DNA of 37,290 nucleotides, taken from NCBI GenBank assembly GCA_015146655.1, contig VKHL01000205.1:6286-43575 (forward strand). The letters run 5' to 3'. Of the stretch, positions 21,586-31,177 are shown in pieces (position 1 is the first letter of the stretch; every line of letters starts with the position of its first letter). The position numbers and the translations under genes were made by a program. The notes under the pieces are model-generated. The model searched no databases. It saw nothing but the letters and a program-made list of their open reading frames with translations, and was not told where the DNA came from. This DNA comes from Ochromonas danica. Lineage: Eukaryota > Sar > Chrysophyceae > Chromulinales > Chromulinaceae.

Positions 21586-23094
21586 ATGTCAGTACTATTA
21601 GTTACTAGTGCTGGTGAAATTGTCATTGATTTATTTTGTGATTCAGCACCTAAAGCATGTGAAAATTTTATCAAATTATGTCTTATGAAGTATTATCATC
21701 AATGCCTTATTTTCAATATCCAACAAAACTATATTCTACAAACAGGTGATCCTACAGCCACTGGTCAAGGAGGGTCTTCTGTCTTTGGATTATTAGAAGG
21801 TCCTGAGAAGAGATTCTTTCCTGATGAAATCAATCCAAACCGAAAGATGGATAAAGTGGGATATGTTGGAATGGCTCATCTTGGTCGAAGAGAAAACACA
21901 AACCAATCTCAGTTTTTCATCACTTTAAGAGGTGAAGATATGGAACATTTTGGGAAAGAATATACTATCTTTGGCGAAATAGCAGAAGGTCTCGAAGTGC
22001 TAGAAGTGTTGAATAACTTATACTGTGATGAAGAAGGACGACCTTTTCAAGATGTCCGTATACTACATACCTATATCTTAGATGACCCCTTTCCCAACCC
22101 AAAGGCACTAATAGAGCATCCATCATCTCCTACACGAGAGTATCCTCCTGAAGAGAAAGTCAAGAGGCGTATTCCATATGACACCTCACATGGCGAAGTT
22201 ACTGCTGCAGATGGTCGAACAGCTGAAGAGATTGAACAGAGTATCCGTCAAAAAGAAGCCAAATCTCGTGCTATTGTATTAGAAATGTTAGGAGATTTAC
22301 CTGATGCAGAGGTTAAGCCACCAGATGAAGTCCTCTTTGTTTGCAAGCTTAACCCCATTACAAGAGATGAAGATCTGGAACTCATCTTTTCACGTTTTGG
22401 CAAGATTAAATCTTGTGAGATTATTCGTGATCATAAGACAGGAGATTCTCTAAACTATGCCTTCATTGAATTTGAAACTGAAGCTGCTTGTATTGAAGCG
22501 TATGAGAAGATGAATAATGCTATTATTGATGAGAGGAGAATCAAAGTTGACTTCTCTCAGTCTGTTAGTAAACTGTGGAATCGTTTCTTACTCAAGCCAC
22601 GTAAGCCTACAAGTGGAAATCCTAATAATGGTGGCAAGGATCGTCTTAAAGACGATCCCTCTTTGGCTATTTATGGAAAAGGAAGAGCTGCTGACCGTGG
22701 CCTAAATGAAAGCAAAGAGAATGATTTCACTAGATCACGTCACCAAACTGATACATTCCGTGAACGTCATCAGAGGACAAATGAGGATCATAAGAAGAGA
22801 AGAGATAGTCGTGATCGTCCAAGAGAGTCTGATTCAGATCGTTATAGCCGCAGTCGAAATGACTCCAGAGATAGAGACAGAAAAGGAACAGAGAAGGATA
22901 GGTACCATGGAAAGGAACAAGACCGCTCTTATCGTAATGACCGAGATCATGATAGAGATCGAGACAGAGAGTCGAGTAGGACACAAGAAGGAAGAGATCG
23001 ACGACGAGATGGTGATAGAGAAAGTGGAAAGAGAAGAAGTCGCAGTCGCAGTCCCCGCAAAGAGCAAAGCAAACGACATCGTAGCCGATCATAA
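21586..23094 (+). CDS. PPIL4-like cyclophilin with RRM and RS-rich tail
   Basis: Single exon, 502 aa. Residues 1-165 are a cyclophilin-type peptidyl-prolyl isomerase domain (MSVLLVTSAGEIVIDLF, ILQTGDPTATGQGGSSVFG, GMAHLGRRENTNQSQFFITL, YTIFGEIAEGLEVLEVLN). Residues about 245-325 are an RRM (RNP2 LFVCKL, RNP1-like LNYAFIEF). The C-terminus is rich in Arg, Asp, Ser and Lys with RS repeats. This order is that of PPIL4 and its plant and fungal relatives, nuclear proteins linked to pre-mRNA splicing. Length is in the family range. Where human CypA has the catalytic Arg in FHRVI, the sequence here reads IFNIQQNYILQTGD, as in other PPIL4-type proteins that diverge at this position, so isomerase activity is uncertain. 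Confidence 0.92.
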   Translation: MSVLLVTSAGEIVIDLFCDSAPKACENFIKLCLMKYYHQCLIFNIQQNYILQTGDPTATGQGGSSVFGLLEGPEKRFFPDEINPNRKMDKVGYVGMAHLGRRENTNQSQFFITLRGEDMEHFGKEYTIFGEIAEGLEVLEVLNNLYCDEEGRPFQDVRILHTYILDDPFPNPKALIEHPSSPTREYPPEEKVKRRIPYDTSHGEVTAADGRTAEEIEQSIRQKEAKSRAIVLEMLGDLPDAEVKPPDEVLFVCKLNPITRDEDLELIFSRFGKIKSCEIIRDHKTGDSLNYAFIEFETEAACIEAYEKMNNAIIDERRIKVDFSQSVSKLWNRFLLKPRKPTSGNPNNGGKDRLKDDPSLAIYGKGRAADRGLNESKENDFTRSRHQTDTFRERHQRTNEDHKKRRDSRDRPRESDSDRYSRSRNDSRDRDRKGTEKDRYHGKEQDRSYRNDRDHDRDRDRESSRTQEGRDRRRDGDRESGKRRSRSRSPRKEQSKRHRSRS

Positions 23095-23200
23095 TCTCTC
23101 TATTGATCGTTAACTTGTGTTAGAAAAAGAAAACATTTAGCACACGTGTCTCATTTTCCATCCCAACTTCTTCATAATAGTTACAACCAACCTAACGACA

Positions 23201-24185
23201 TCATGCTGTTTTGGTTTTATTCCTACCAACCACCCACCGCATAATAGGCAACAAAACCTTCACCTCCAGAATCCTACAAGATCAAACACAGAAGAATGAT
23301 TCATGCAACCCAACACACAGTTATGTGAATAAAATTTACCTGATAATAGCAGCAGCTGGATGATCACGAAAATAAGACAAAGGACCAACTAGCACGGACT
23401 TCATACCATTGACATTGGCAAATACAACATCTGTCATTAGTCTATCTCCTGTACAAAACAATACATTTCCCGTTAATGGTTAATATGGAAGAAAGAAAAG
23501 GAAACTCATACCAACAACACAAATTTGAGCTGGTGTGATGGGCTCTTTATTACGAGCTTGGAAATGATCAATGACTTCCTGTAAGCATCCTGGCTTCTTA
23601 ACTTTATGTCGAATTACTTCTAATCCAGTAGCTTCTTCAGCTTCTTTAGCCATGGATAAATCCACATCATCACAAGAACCTGCAGAATTCGAGAGAATGG
23701 CAACATTCTGTGGAAAATCTCTTTTCGCAAGCTTGACAACTTCCACTGCCAAAGGATGCAATTCAGATGAATAACAATAGCTAATAACAAAAGCATGACG
23801 AATGAAGAGTGAATGAGTGCTGTTGGTCAATATGCCCAAGTCAGTCAATTGCATGGAGAGGATTGTGTGTGTACCTTAAAGTGTTATCTTTATCAAATAC
23901 AATACACTTAATCCCACTTTCTTGTAATTTATTAAGATCTAACGATTGAATATTTCGAAGATGGAAATGTGGAATAAGCATAGCAGGATGTCGCCATATT
24001 AATGATAATGCTTTTAAACCAGGTAGATTAATAGACTGCTTCAAATTAAATAATCCAGACATTTCAACAGGCATAGTTCTTCTTAACTTGAATAACCTAA
24101 TTCTAGATAGTGAATATCCACTAACTATAGAGCAATAAGCAAATAGAATCAATAAGAAAACCAATGAAAGACAATTCCTTGTCAT
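23201..24185 (-). CDS. GEP4/YqeG-type HAD phosphatase
   Basis: Four exons, 23875-24185, 23512-23780, 23340-23448 and 23201-23273, giving 253 aa. Intron phases (2, 1, 2) all match and reunite conserved motifs: CIVFDKDNTL (D98 and D100 of the HAD DxDxT/V motif), NVAILSNSAG (motif II), VIRHKVKKPGC (motif III Lys) and VVGDRLMTDVVFANVNGM (motif IV). This is the family of yeast Gep4 and bacterial YqeG, which dephosphorylates phosphatidylglycerophosphate to phosphatidylglycerol for cardiolipin and plastid lipid synthesis. The N-terminus has a hydrophobic stretch (LVFLLILFAYCSIVSGYSL), suggesting an organelle or ER-routed location. It is head to head with the shikimate kinase gene. Confidence 0.88.
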
Positions 24186-24342
24186 CTCTATTTATCCAGT
24201 GCCGAGCAGCGTGTATTTTTCGGTTTGGGTGTGCCAACAATTCATTTTTCGGGTGCGTCAGGTCGATTTATCCACAATGCATCTATTAACTTAATAAGAG
24301 AGCCATCCACTTTCAGCATTTTCTTGCATCCAAACAAAAACA
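24186..24342. promoter_or_regulatory. Compact shared promoter, GEP4 / shikimate kinase
   Basis: Only 157 bp separate the two divergent start codons, so the 5' UTRs and promoters of both genes must overlap. It includes two similar T-rich GTG/GCG patches (TTTTTCGGTTTGGGTGTGCC and TTTTTCGGGTGCGTC at about 24213-24260). Confidence 0.45.
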
Positions 24343-25245
24343 ATGTTGGTGGCAGTACAATGGATAAGATTATATCTTTTATTAATATTGTCAGTTTCTG
24401 TTAGTTCATGGTTGCATCGCCCTTTCCATGGAGGTTCTCTGAGGTTTCATCGTGGGATTAGTAATAATCGTCAATATCTTCCTTTGCACCAATCTGCGTC
24501 GTCCACTTCTTCTAGCCAAGACCATCCTGATGTCACAGCAACAACTGCTAATACCAGTGAAATTACTAATAATAGCGATAGCAGTAAAGCTGAAATTCTT
24601 GCTTCTCTATTGAAAGGCACGTGTATCTATCTAGTGGGTATGATGGGATGTGGTAAGACCACGATTGGCAAGGAATTAGCCAATAGTCTGGGCTATCGAT
24701 TCTTAGACACAGATGAATTAGCTGAATGGATGATTGAAATGCCTATCACGCAATTCTTTAAAGAAACAGAGAGTGGAGAATCTGTTTTCCGTGATGTGGA
24801 ACATACCATATTGTCCAATACATGTCAACATAAAGGTGTTGTTTTCTCTACTGGTGGTGGGATTGTCTTAAGAAATGAGAATTGGGGATTATTACGTCAT
24901 GGTATTGTAGTCTTTATTGATGTTCCACCTGAAGATATCTATGCCAGGCTGATGTCCAAAGGTGATGCTGCTATTAGTACTCGTCCTCTCTTACAAGGTG
25001 ATCAACCACTGGAAAAGTTGAAAGATTTGCTGTCTCAACGAATTGAAAAATATGAGCAAGCTGATGTCCATATTACTGTACCTGGTACTGCAACACCTGA
25101 AGAGGTCAACCAGAATATCATTGATGCCCTCGTCAACTTCATCAAGTCCAATCCACCTCTCTGGCAAGTCTGGAAGCAGCGTCGAGAAACGGGAACTCCT
25201 GCCCCGAAGTTACCACCGGAAGAGGAGGAAGAGAACGAGGACTAA
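24343..25245 (+). CDS. Shikimate kinase, plastid-targeted
   Basis: Single exon, 300 aa. It phosphorylates shikimate at the 3-hydroxyl, the fifth step to chorismate. Motifs: P-loop GMMGCGKTT (99-107), DTD (122-124, shikimate binding), FRDVE with R150, GGG (171-173) and lid TRPLL (213-217). The N-terminal 20-odd residues are a hydrophobic signal (LYLLLILSVSVSSW), followed by an acid-poor stretch with Arg, His and Ser. That is the bipartite pattern used to enter complex plastids of heterokont algae, although the usual Phe after the cleavage site is replaced by Trp-Leu. The C-terminal tail is acidic. A stand-alone enzyme argues against an oomycete- or fungus-like fused AROM protein being the only route here. 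Confidence 0.92.
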   Translation: MLVAVQWIRLYLLLILSVSVSSWLHRPFHGGSLRFHRGISNNRQYLPLHQSASSTSSSQDHPDVTATTANTSEITNNSDSSKAEILASLLKGTCIYLVGMMGCGKTTIGKELANSLGYRFLDTDELAEWMIEMPITQFFKETESGESVFRDVEHTILSNTCQHKGVVFSTGGGIVLRNENWGLLRHGIVVFIDVPPEDIYARLMSKGDAAISTRPLLQGDQPLEKLKDLLSQRIEKYEQADVHITVPGTATPEEVNQNIIDALVNFIKSNPPLWQVWKQRRETGTPAPKLPPEEEEENED

Positions 25246-25497
25246 GTGCATCGTCTGATATGTAAACCAACATTAGCCACAATAGGAGGTGAAAGGTTGT
25301 CCATTTTAAGCTTTGTGCTCTTTTAGGTATATAGTGAGTAGTGTGTATGTGGTGAATAGAGAGATTATGTCTCGCAGAAGCATCAAACAAACACCATCAA
25401 AATAACAACAAATATATATATTCCAACAACAAGCACACCAACCCAACATGAACATGAACATCTCATTACTTACAAAGAGTCTCTAAAACAATTCATT

Positions 25498-25830
25498 CTA
25501 TGTGAATGACATCAATTCAATATCAAATATTAGATCAGATCTCGGTGGAATGAGACCAGGAAATCCTTTTTCTCCATAGGCTAAGCGGGCAGGGATGGAA
25601 ACCTTGGCTCTCTCCCCAATTGACAATTGAGCTACACCTAAATCCAACCCTGGTATCACCTGATCAGCACCTAACTTGAACTTAAATGGTTTGCCTCGAT
25701 CTCTGGAAGAGTCAAAGATTGTTCCATCTTTTAATGACCCTGTGTAATGAATTGTGACAACATTGCCTTTAGTTGGATAATTAATACCATCCCCTGCTGC
25801 AAAGATCTCTACTGTGACGTCACGGAACAT
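25498..25830 (-). CDS. FKBP12-type peptidyl-prolyl isomerase
   Basis: Single exon, 110 aa, the usual length of a one-domain FKBP. Family segments: VTIHYTGSLKDGTIFDSS, KPFKFKLGADQVIPGLD, IPARLAYGEKGFPGLIPP and LIFDIELM. These supply the aromatic pocket (Tyr, Phe, Phe, Ile and the Tyr of AYGE), except that the Trp after VIPG is Leu here, as in some FKBPs. There is no targeting signal, so it is probably cytosolic. The start is the ATG at 25830; the codon before it is TTG. It is head to head with the SDR gene. Confidence 0.93.
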   Translation of the reverse strand: MFRDVTVEIFAAGDGINYPTKGNVVTIHYTGSLKDGTIFDSSRDRGKPFKFKLGADQVIPGLDLGVAQLSIGERAKVSIPARLAYGEKGFPGLIPPRSDLIFDIELMSFT

Positions 25831-26004
25831 CAATCAATCAAGTAACACGCAAGCAAGCAAACAATTACAAGACAATCTTCTTTCTCTCTCTGTAGACTAT
25901 TCTCTCTTTGTCGTTTGCTTTTCGAGTTTGCTGTCCTTTTTTCCATCAAAACCATGTTGGCCGTTTCTTCGCCCTTTCCAAAGGTTAAAATATGATTAAT
26001 ACCC

Positions 26005-26012
26005 CTATAAAT
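26005..26012 (+). promoter_or_regulatory. Possible TATA box for the SDR gene
   Basis: CTATAAAT lies about 105 bp upstream of the SDR start codon. It matches the TATA consensus; use as a promoter is inferred from position only. Confidence 0.35.
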
Positions 26013-26113
26013 GCGACTTTTCGCCTCCCAACCAACGACTCAACTGGATGTTCTTCTAATGGTGGTGTGAGTGTATCTATCTCATCGTATCCATAGATAG
26101 TGTGAAGACAAAG

Positions 26114-27079
26114 ATGTTGTCCAAGTCTATTCGTTCTTCCTTACCTTTAGCTATCGGTGGTATCGGTGCTTCAACCTTATTCTCTCTTCGTTCTTCACCA
26201 GCACATTGTGCGGTCGCAAAGAATGATCTCCATTTCTCCACTCATCCCTCTGTCTCTCGTGCTCAACGTGCACCATTAACCTCCATTCAAGATAAAGTTG
26301 TTTTAATTACGGGTGCAACTGCTGGTATTGGAGCTGCTTGTGCTATGCGTTTTGCTGAAAATGGTGCTAAACTCATTTTAGTTGGTCGACGTGCTGATCG
26401 CCTAGCAGCAATCAAACAAGAAATCCTTTCTCTCTATCCGAGGACTTCTATTCATACAGTCCCATTGTCTGTTACTGATTATGATGCTGTACAAGCATTA
26501 CCATCTCAATTACCTAAAGAATTCCAAGAGGTAGATATTCTTGTGAATAATGCAGGATTAGCATTGGGTGTGAATAGTGTAGAAACCAATGCTATTGCAG
26601 ATGCACAGAAAGTGATTGAAACCAATGTACTTGGTACCATTGCTTTGTCAAGTGCCTTTCTACCTGGTATGAAAGCTCGTGGTCGAGGTCATCTTGTCAA
26701 TATGGGAAGTGTTGCTGGACATTATTCGTATGCTACAGGTTCTGTCTATTGTGCTTCAAAATATGCTATTCATGGATTCACTTTGGCTGCTCGACACGAT
26801 TTAATTGCTACACCTATTCGTGTCACTCACATCTCACCTGGTTTAGTGGGTAATACTGAGTTTTCGAATGTTCGTCTGGGAGATGATAGCAAGGCTGCAG
26901 CTGTCTACGACAACATTCAGCATTTGGATCCTGATGATGTAGCAGATAATGTTATTTATGCAGTCACTCGACCAGCACATGTTCAAATTGCTGATATAAT
27001 TGTCTATTGCACGAATCAATCTGGACCTCGGGACTTGGCTCGTGTTGGACCTTCTCTGGGAGCTCCTCCTGCTTTGTAA
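26114..27079 (+). CDS. Short-chain dehydrogenase/reductase, YdfG-like
   Basis: Single exon, 321 aa from the ATG at 26114; the upstream in-frame codon is GTG. It is a classical SDR: cofactor motif TGATAGIG (66-73), NNAG (145-148), catalytic S199, Y212 and K216 (YCASK). GRR at residues 91-93 after strand 2 favours NADP(H). The core resembles YdfG/serine 3-dehydrogenase-type enzymes that oxidise 3-hydroxy acids; the substrate is not readable. About 55 residues precede the core (MLSKSIRSSLPLAIGGIGAS...), Ser/Arg-rich and acid-poor, which could be a mitochondrial presequence. A 17-bp direct repeat (GACTTCCTGTACTGTAA) occurs twice just after the stop, near 27092 and 27125. Confidence 0.88.
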   Translation: MLSKSIRSSLPLAIGGIGASTLFSLRSSPAHCAVAKNDLHFSTHPSVSRAQRAPLTSIQDKVVLITGATAGIGAACAMRFAENGAKLILVGRRADRLAAIKQEILSLYPRTSIHTVPLSVTDYDAVQALPSQLPKEFQEVDILVNNAGLALGVNSVETNAIADAQKVIETNVLGTIALSSAFLPGMKARGRGHLVNMGSVAGHYSYATGSVYCASKYAIHGFTLAARHDLIATPIRVTHISPGLVGNTEFSNVRLGDDSKAAAVYDNIQHLDPDDVADNVIYAVTRPAHVQIADIIVYCTNQSGPRDLARVGPSLGAPPAL

Positions 27080-27330
27080 ACTCCAGTTTGTTGACTTCCT
27101 GTACTGTAATGAAGTAGAATGAAGACTTCCTGTACTGTAACATTTGAGTTAACATGAAAAGAGCATAACCAAGCTAATCAGTTTTGTTCTTCTCACATAG
27201 TGTTTAGTGGTCGAAAACTGGTTATTGATAATGTTGCTGATATTCTATTCTTACAGTTAACAACCTTATTAACAGCATCATCCGTCTCTAACCCATTCAA
27301 ACTTATACTATTCTCCAGACTACATCGTGA

Positions 27331-28776
27331 TTATGCACCAACCACATTGGAAGGGGAGGAGGGAAGTGGTGAAGGTGGTGTAACAACTGCTGGAAATGCA
27401 TTCTTATCTGTCGAAGGAGGAGGAGCATAAGACATTTGGAAATGCCCTTTAAATCCATTTAGAAAGGCTTTAATAGGCATAGCCTTTTTGTTAGCAGGAT
27501 GAATCTCGGTCACTCCCAAGAAGGTATCATCAGCACATTTAATGACAATCATATTCGAACCCTTTCCAGCTTGAATACTTGCAATGGGCCGATCTTGATC
27601 AATACCTTCTTTAACTAACTGCTCTTCGCTTGGTAAGACAGTTGTAAGAAGTTTAGCTCGTACTGCTTCACCACCTGTTGCTAAACCAAAATAGAAATAA
27701 GCATAAATTCCTGGCCAATCTGCAAATGCACGACATTTGTTATGAATCTCTTTGGCAGTTAACTTATGGAAGTTGATTAAACTTTCAACAGTGCTTAGTT
27801 TAGAAGCGGTTGTAGCATCTTGTTCATTCTGAGGATAAGTTTGTAGAGAACCATCAAAGACTTGTGGTAAGATATCAACTAAAGTCTGAGCTCCAATAGT
27901 AAAGCAATCGTCTAATACTTGAGTTGATTTCTCATTTCCATGTAAAGGATAAGGAAGTTGTTTAATAATAGGTCCAGCATCCATTTTCAAGACTGTATAG
28001 ACTAGACTTACACCTGTTTGTTGATCACCTTGTTCTAAACATCGTTGAACAGGTGCAGCACCACGATATTTAGGTAATAAACTAGGATGAATATTAATTG
28101 TACCATATTTAGGAATAGCAAGAAATCTTTTTGGTAAGAAGTTGCCATACGCTGCAGTAATACAAAGATCAATCTGTAAGCTTTCTAATTGAGTAAGAAA
28201 GTTTTCATCTTTGGCTGTTTCAGGACAAAGAAGAGGGATGGATTTAACTTCTGCTAATTCATGTACAGGACTTTTCGTCAGTTTCTTATTACGTCCAGCA
28301 GGTGCAGGTGGTTGAGTAATAACTGTAACAATCTCATAGAGTGATGGCGTGGTAGCACCAGTAGTAGTGGTAGAGGTGGCAGCAGTGTTGCCTTGATTGT
28401 CATTGTTGTTGTGATTGAGATTTTGATTGTGTTGGTTAATTCCTGATAAAATAATATCTAATGTCTTAGCAGCTACTTGAGGTGTACCAAGAAAAACAAT
28501 TCTCTTCTTATCTAGGTTAGATGAAGTAGTAGAGTTTGTATTACTTGTAGTTAAGGAGGAAGCCAAGAAGATTGGATTATGATGACGACGCAAGTTGAAA
28601 CATTGCCTTAATGTTGTCACACGTAATGAGGTTAACATGGGACGAAATGGAAGTACACCTTGTAAAAAGGATAAGAAAAGAAAACAGATAAGAATAATCT
28701 GTATTAAAAAGACACCAATGGAATTAGGATGATTCATCATCATCCTTCTCTCTCTGTGTTTGCCCCACTCACTCAT
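27331..28776 (-). CDS. Methionyl-tRNA formyltransferase, organellar
   Basis: Single exon, 481 aa. It transfers a formyl group from 10-formyl-THF to initiator Met-tRNA for organelle translation. Family motifs: RIVFLGTPQVAAKTL, VITQPPAPAGRNKKLTKSPV, the catalytic region INIHPSLLPKYRGAAPVQRC (Asn and His) and KMDAGPI (catalytic Asp), then the C-terminal OB-like domain. The N-terminus has a hydrophobic segment (IGVFLIQIILICFLFLSFL) followed by Arg-rich sequence, fitting secretory-route import into a complex plastid; a mitochondrial site is not excluded. The start is the ATG at 28776; another ATG cluster lies 10 residues in. There is a low-complexity Asn/Thr insertion after the first strand. Confidence 0.9.
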   Translation of the reverse strand: MSEWGKHRERRMMMNHPNSIGVFLIQIILICFLFLSFLQGVLPFRPMLTSLRVTTLRQCFNLRRHHNPIFLASSLTTSNTNSTTSSNLDKKRIVFLGTPQVAAKTLDIILSGINQHNQNLNHNNNDNQGNTAATSTTTTGATTPSLYEIVTVITQPPAPAGRNKKLTKSPVHELAEVKSIPLLCPETAKDENFLTQLESLQIDLCITAAYGNFLPKRFLAIPKYGTINIHPSLLPKYRGAAPVQRCLEQGDQQTGVSLVYTVLKMDAGPIIKQLPYPLHGNEKSTQVLDDCFTIGAQTLVDILPQVFDGSLQTYPQNEQDATTASKLSTVESLINFHKLTAKEIHNKCRAFADWPGIYAYFYFGLATGGEAVRAKLLTTVLPSEEQLVKEGIDQDRPIASIQAGKGSNMIVIKCADDTFLGVTEIHPANKKAMPIKAFLNGFKGHFQMSYAPPPSTDKNAFPAVVTPPSPLPSSPSNVVGA

Positions 28777-28854
28777 CAAGCCTCAGTGTTAACTTGTGAA
28801 AATCCTCTGCTAGACTTTTCACTTCAATGAATTCAGCTAAAAAACGAAAGTGGA

Positions 28855-28897
28855 CATGTTTCCTATGGTCGATAATTTATCGACCATAGGAAACATG
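28855..28897. repeat. 21-bp perfect inverted repeat (hairpin)
   Basis: The left arm 28855-28875 and right arm 28877-28897 are exact reverse complements around a single T. It lies 79 bp upstream of the formyltransferase start codon and at the left edge of a foreign-looking open segment. Confidence 0.92.
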
Positions 28898-29187
28898 CCC
28901 ATATATACCATATCGTAAGGACCTATCGCTCAGAGCGTGACCTATCTCTTGACAATCTTGTTGGAGCAAAACTCAAGGCCAAACTCATAAAAATGGCCTT
29001 TAAAGCCAATTTTGCTGCTCAGCAAACCTTCCAGTGCAGACTACGATACCAGACTGATATGCACTGCGTCATGATGGAGGTGTTAGCTGACTGTGTCCAT
29101 GCTAGTGAGGAGCATCGTCCCCTTACTGGGAATGATCGATCGCACTCCCCATCTGAAGACCCTGTTGGTATTAGCTACGGTAAATAA
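28876..29187 (+). pseudogene. Unrecognised ORF fragment, probably from a mobile element
   Basis: A plus-strand frame open from the hairpin to a TAA at 29185-29187 gives about 103 codons, including RTYRSERDLSLDNLVGAK and QTDMHCVMMEVLADCVHASE. I do not recognise it. Its base composition and codon use are less AT-rich than the flanking genes. It begins inside one arm of the inverted repeat, as a transposon end or fold-back would. There is an internal ATG at 28993. It might instead be a small host gene. Confidence 0.3.
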
Positions 29188-29260
29188 TGATGTGCTTTAA
29201 TGTCTTACACCATACACATGCAATTCCTCCTGTGGATCAAAACCTACGGATATTTCTTGT

Positions 29261-31177
29261 TTATTCTTGCTTCGCCTTCGCAGAGCTCGTCTCATCAGAA
29301 GCTGTGCTGGGCGTGTTTTGAAGACACAACCACACAGCACTGTTGCACTTGAAACCTGATCCAAAAGCAAGCTGCATGACACGCTGGCCTCTCGTCAAGT
29401 CCATTCGCGTGCGAATGTAGTCCAATTCATACCAAATAGACGAAGACGACGTATTGCCATATCTGCAAGTGATCGATTAGCGCTAGACACAGAAAGCAGT
29501 CCATTAACTAAGGCGGGCTTACTTGTACAAGGTATGTCGAGAGGCTTCCACATGTCGAGGCAGAAGATTGAGATTCTTCTCAATCCCATCGATCACTCCT
29601 CTGCCGCCTGCACAACAAAACAGATAATTTCATTCATTCGAAACAGATTGAAGAAAATACAACTTGTAGATCTTACCAGCATGGATGCAGAAGTGATCGA
29701 TACCACGAGTGAAGTCGGGGATATAAGGCGTCACTTTTCCCCAGTTCATGCTTTTTGCAATTGCTCTTCGGGCAATTGACCAAGCTGTCTTCAGCTGCTC
29801 AGACAGAGGAAGAACGTAAGGTCCAATGTCAGTAAAGTTCTTTTCCATAGCGCGCCCAGCAATTTTCACAATATCTTTAGATAAACGAACGCCACGATAG
29901 TTATGATCAGTGCCGTCTTCGGTCTCATAAACACAACCAAAAGAACCTTCTCCAACATACTGAGTTCTGACAAGATGAAGCAACTTGAATCTGGCACGCA
30001 ATGCATCAGTCCATCGGTTAGTGACCAAGACAGCAGCACCTCCACAGCGGAATAGAGTATTTTGCAACAAGAATGGTCTCTCATTTCCATGATAGAGATT
30101 AGGTGTAATGATCTCCGTGGAGACAATCAAGGCAACAGCATTGGGCTTGCCAGCCAACACATTTCTCACAAGGTCCATCGAGATCAATCCAGCAGAGCAT
30201 CCCATACCAGAAAGATTGTAAGAGTGGATATCACTTCTCATACCAAATTTATTGATCACCATTGAACACAAAGATGGTGTGGGAGAGAACAGAGAGCAAT
30301 TGATCACAAGGATATCGATTTCCTTTGCATTGGTACCAGTAGACTTCAAAAGCCTCTCAACACAGTCATACATGATAGTCTATGATTCACATGACATTAG
30401 TCACTTTGCTGAGCTCATCATTGAATTTAAGTCAATTCTTACCTCAGCTTCTTCACGAGACTTCTCCACGGAGCGATCAGCTGATTTGGTAGGATCAAGA
30501 CTCTGCAGAATTCCAGGTGGCCATGCAGTCGCAGGACCAGTACCACTCTGCTTAACCATTCTGGCCATGAAGTCGAGGGACTCGTCAGTGAAGCACTTCT
30601 GATTCTTCATCAAAGTCACGAGCTGATCATAGCTAAATTTCCAATCTTCAGGTGGTTCGAAGACACTAAAGTCAATGAGATAGACAGGCTTCTCTCGCTT
30701 GACAAGGTACCAGACAATGGCAGCCAATAACGCCATGGTTTGCCATCCAAGATCGAGGACGAAGGGCTTGCGCACTTCAATCACAGCCACTTCTTCAGAC
30801 ATGAAAGCCTGAAATATGATGTTGAATTTGATTAGTACTCGAACAGGAAAGGATAGAATGTTGATGACTAACTTACAGCCAAATCGAAGCGATGATTGTA
30901 CAATAACGCCACCAACTGGAAAGCCAACACTCCCACCAGAAGAAGAGATGCAACAGGCAGATAGACTCCAACTACATGAAACCAATTAATCCATCGAATT
31001 AATCTTGATGTAGATACCTATTTAGTACACACAATGTTGAACACATCGTCAGTGTATTGAAGTAGGAAGGACTAGTGACTGGATATAAATTACATTATAA
31101 AACTTTTTCCCATCACTTGTCTCTGTGAAATCATTCAGTTCGCTAGCTGAACTATTAACACGTGGAATCGTTGTCAT
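29261..31177 (-). CDS. 3-ketoacyl-CoA synthase (FAE1/KCS type)
   Basis: Six exons, 31094-31177, 30877-31017, 30443-30808, 29677-30379, 29523-29607 and 29261-29462, giving 526 aa; all phases agree. It condenses malonyl-CoA with acyl-CoA in the ER, the first step of very-long-chain fatty acid elongation. Two N-terminal hydrophobic helices ([20 protein letters not shown] and [12 protein letters not shown]) precede the thiolase-like core. The catalytic triad is C258 ([10 protein letters not shown]), H430 ([12 protein letters not shown]) and N463 ([13 protein letters not shown]). The H-to-N spacing of 33 equals that of Arabidopsis FAE1. Upstream family motifs: [11 protein letters not shown] and [16 protein letters not shown]. 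The last three exons carry the His and Asn and would be missed without splicing. The first exon (28 aa) is supported by phase and by an ATG but has no family motif. Confidence 0.92.

Noticed and set aside
26102-26113. Start of the SDR at 26102
   Set aside because: This codon is GTG; the first ATG in frame is 26114.
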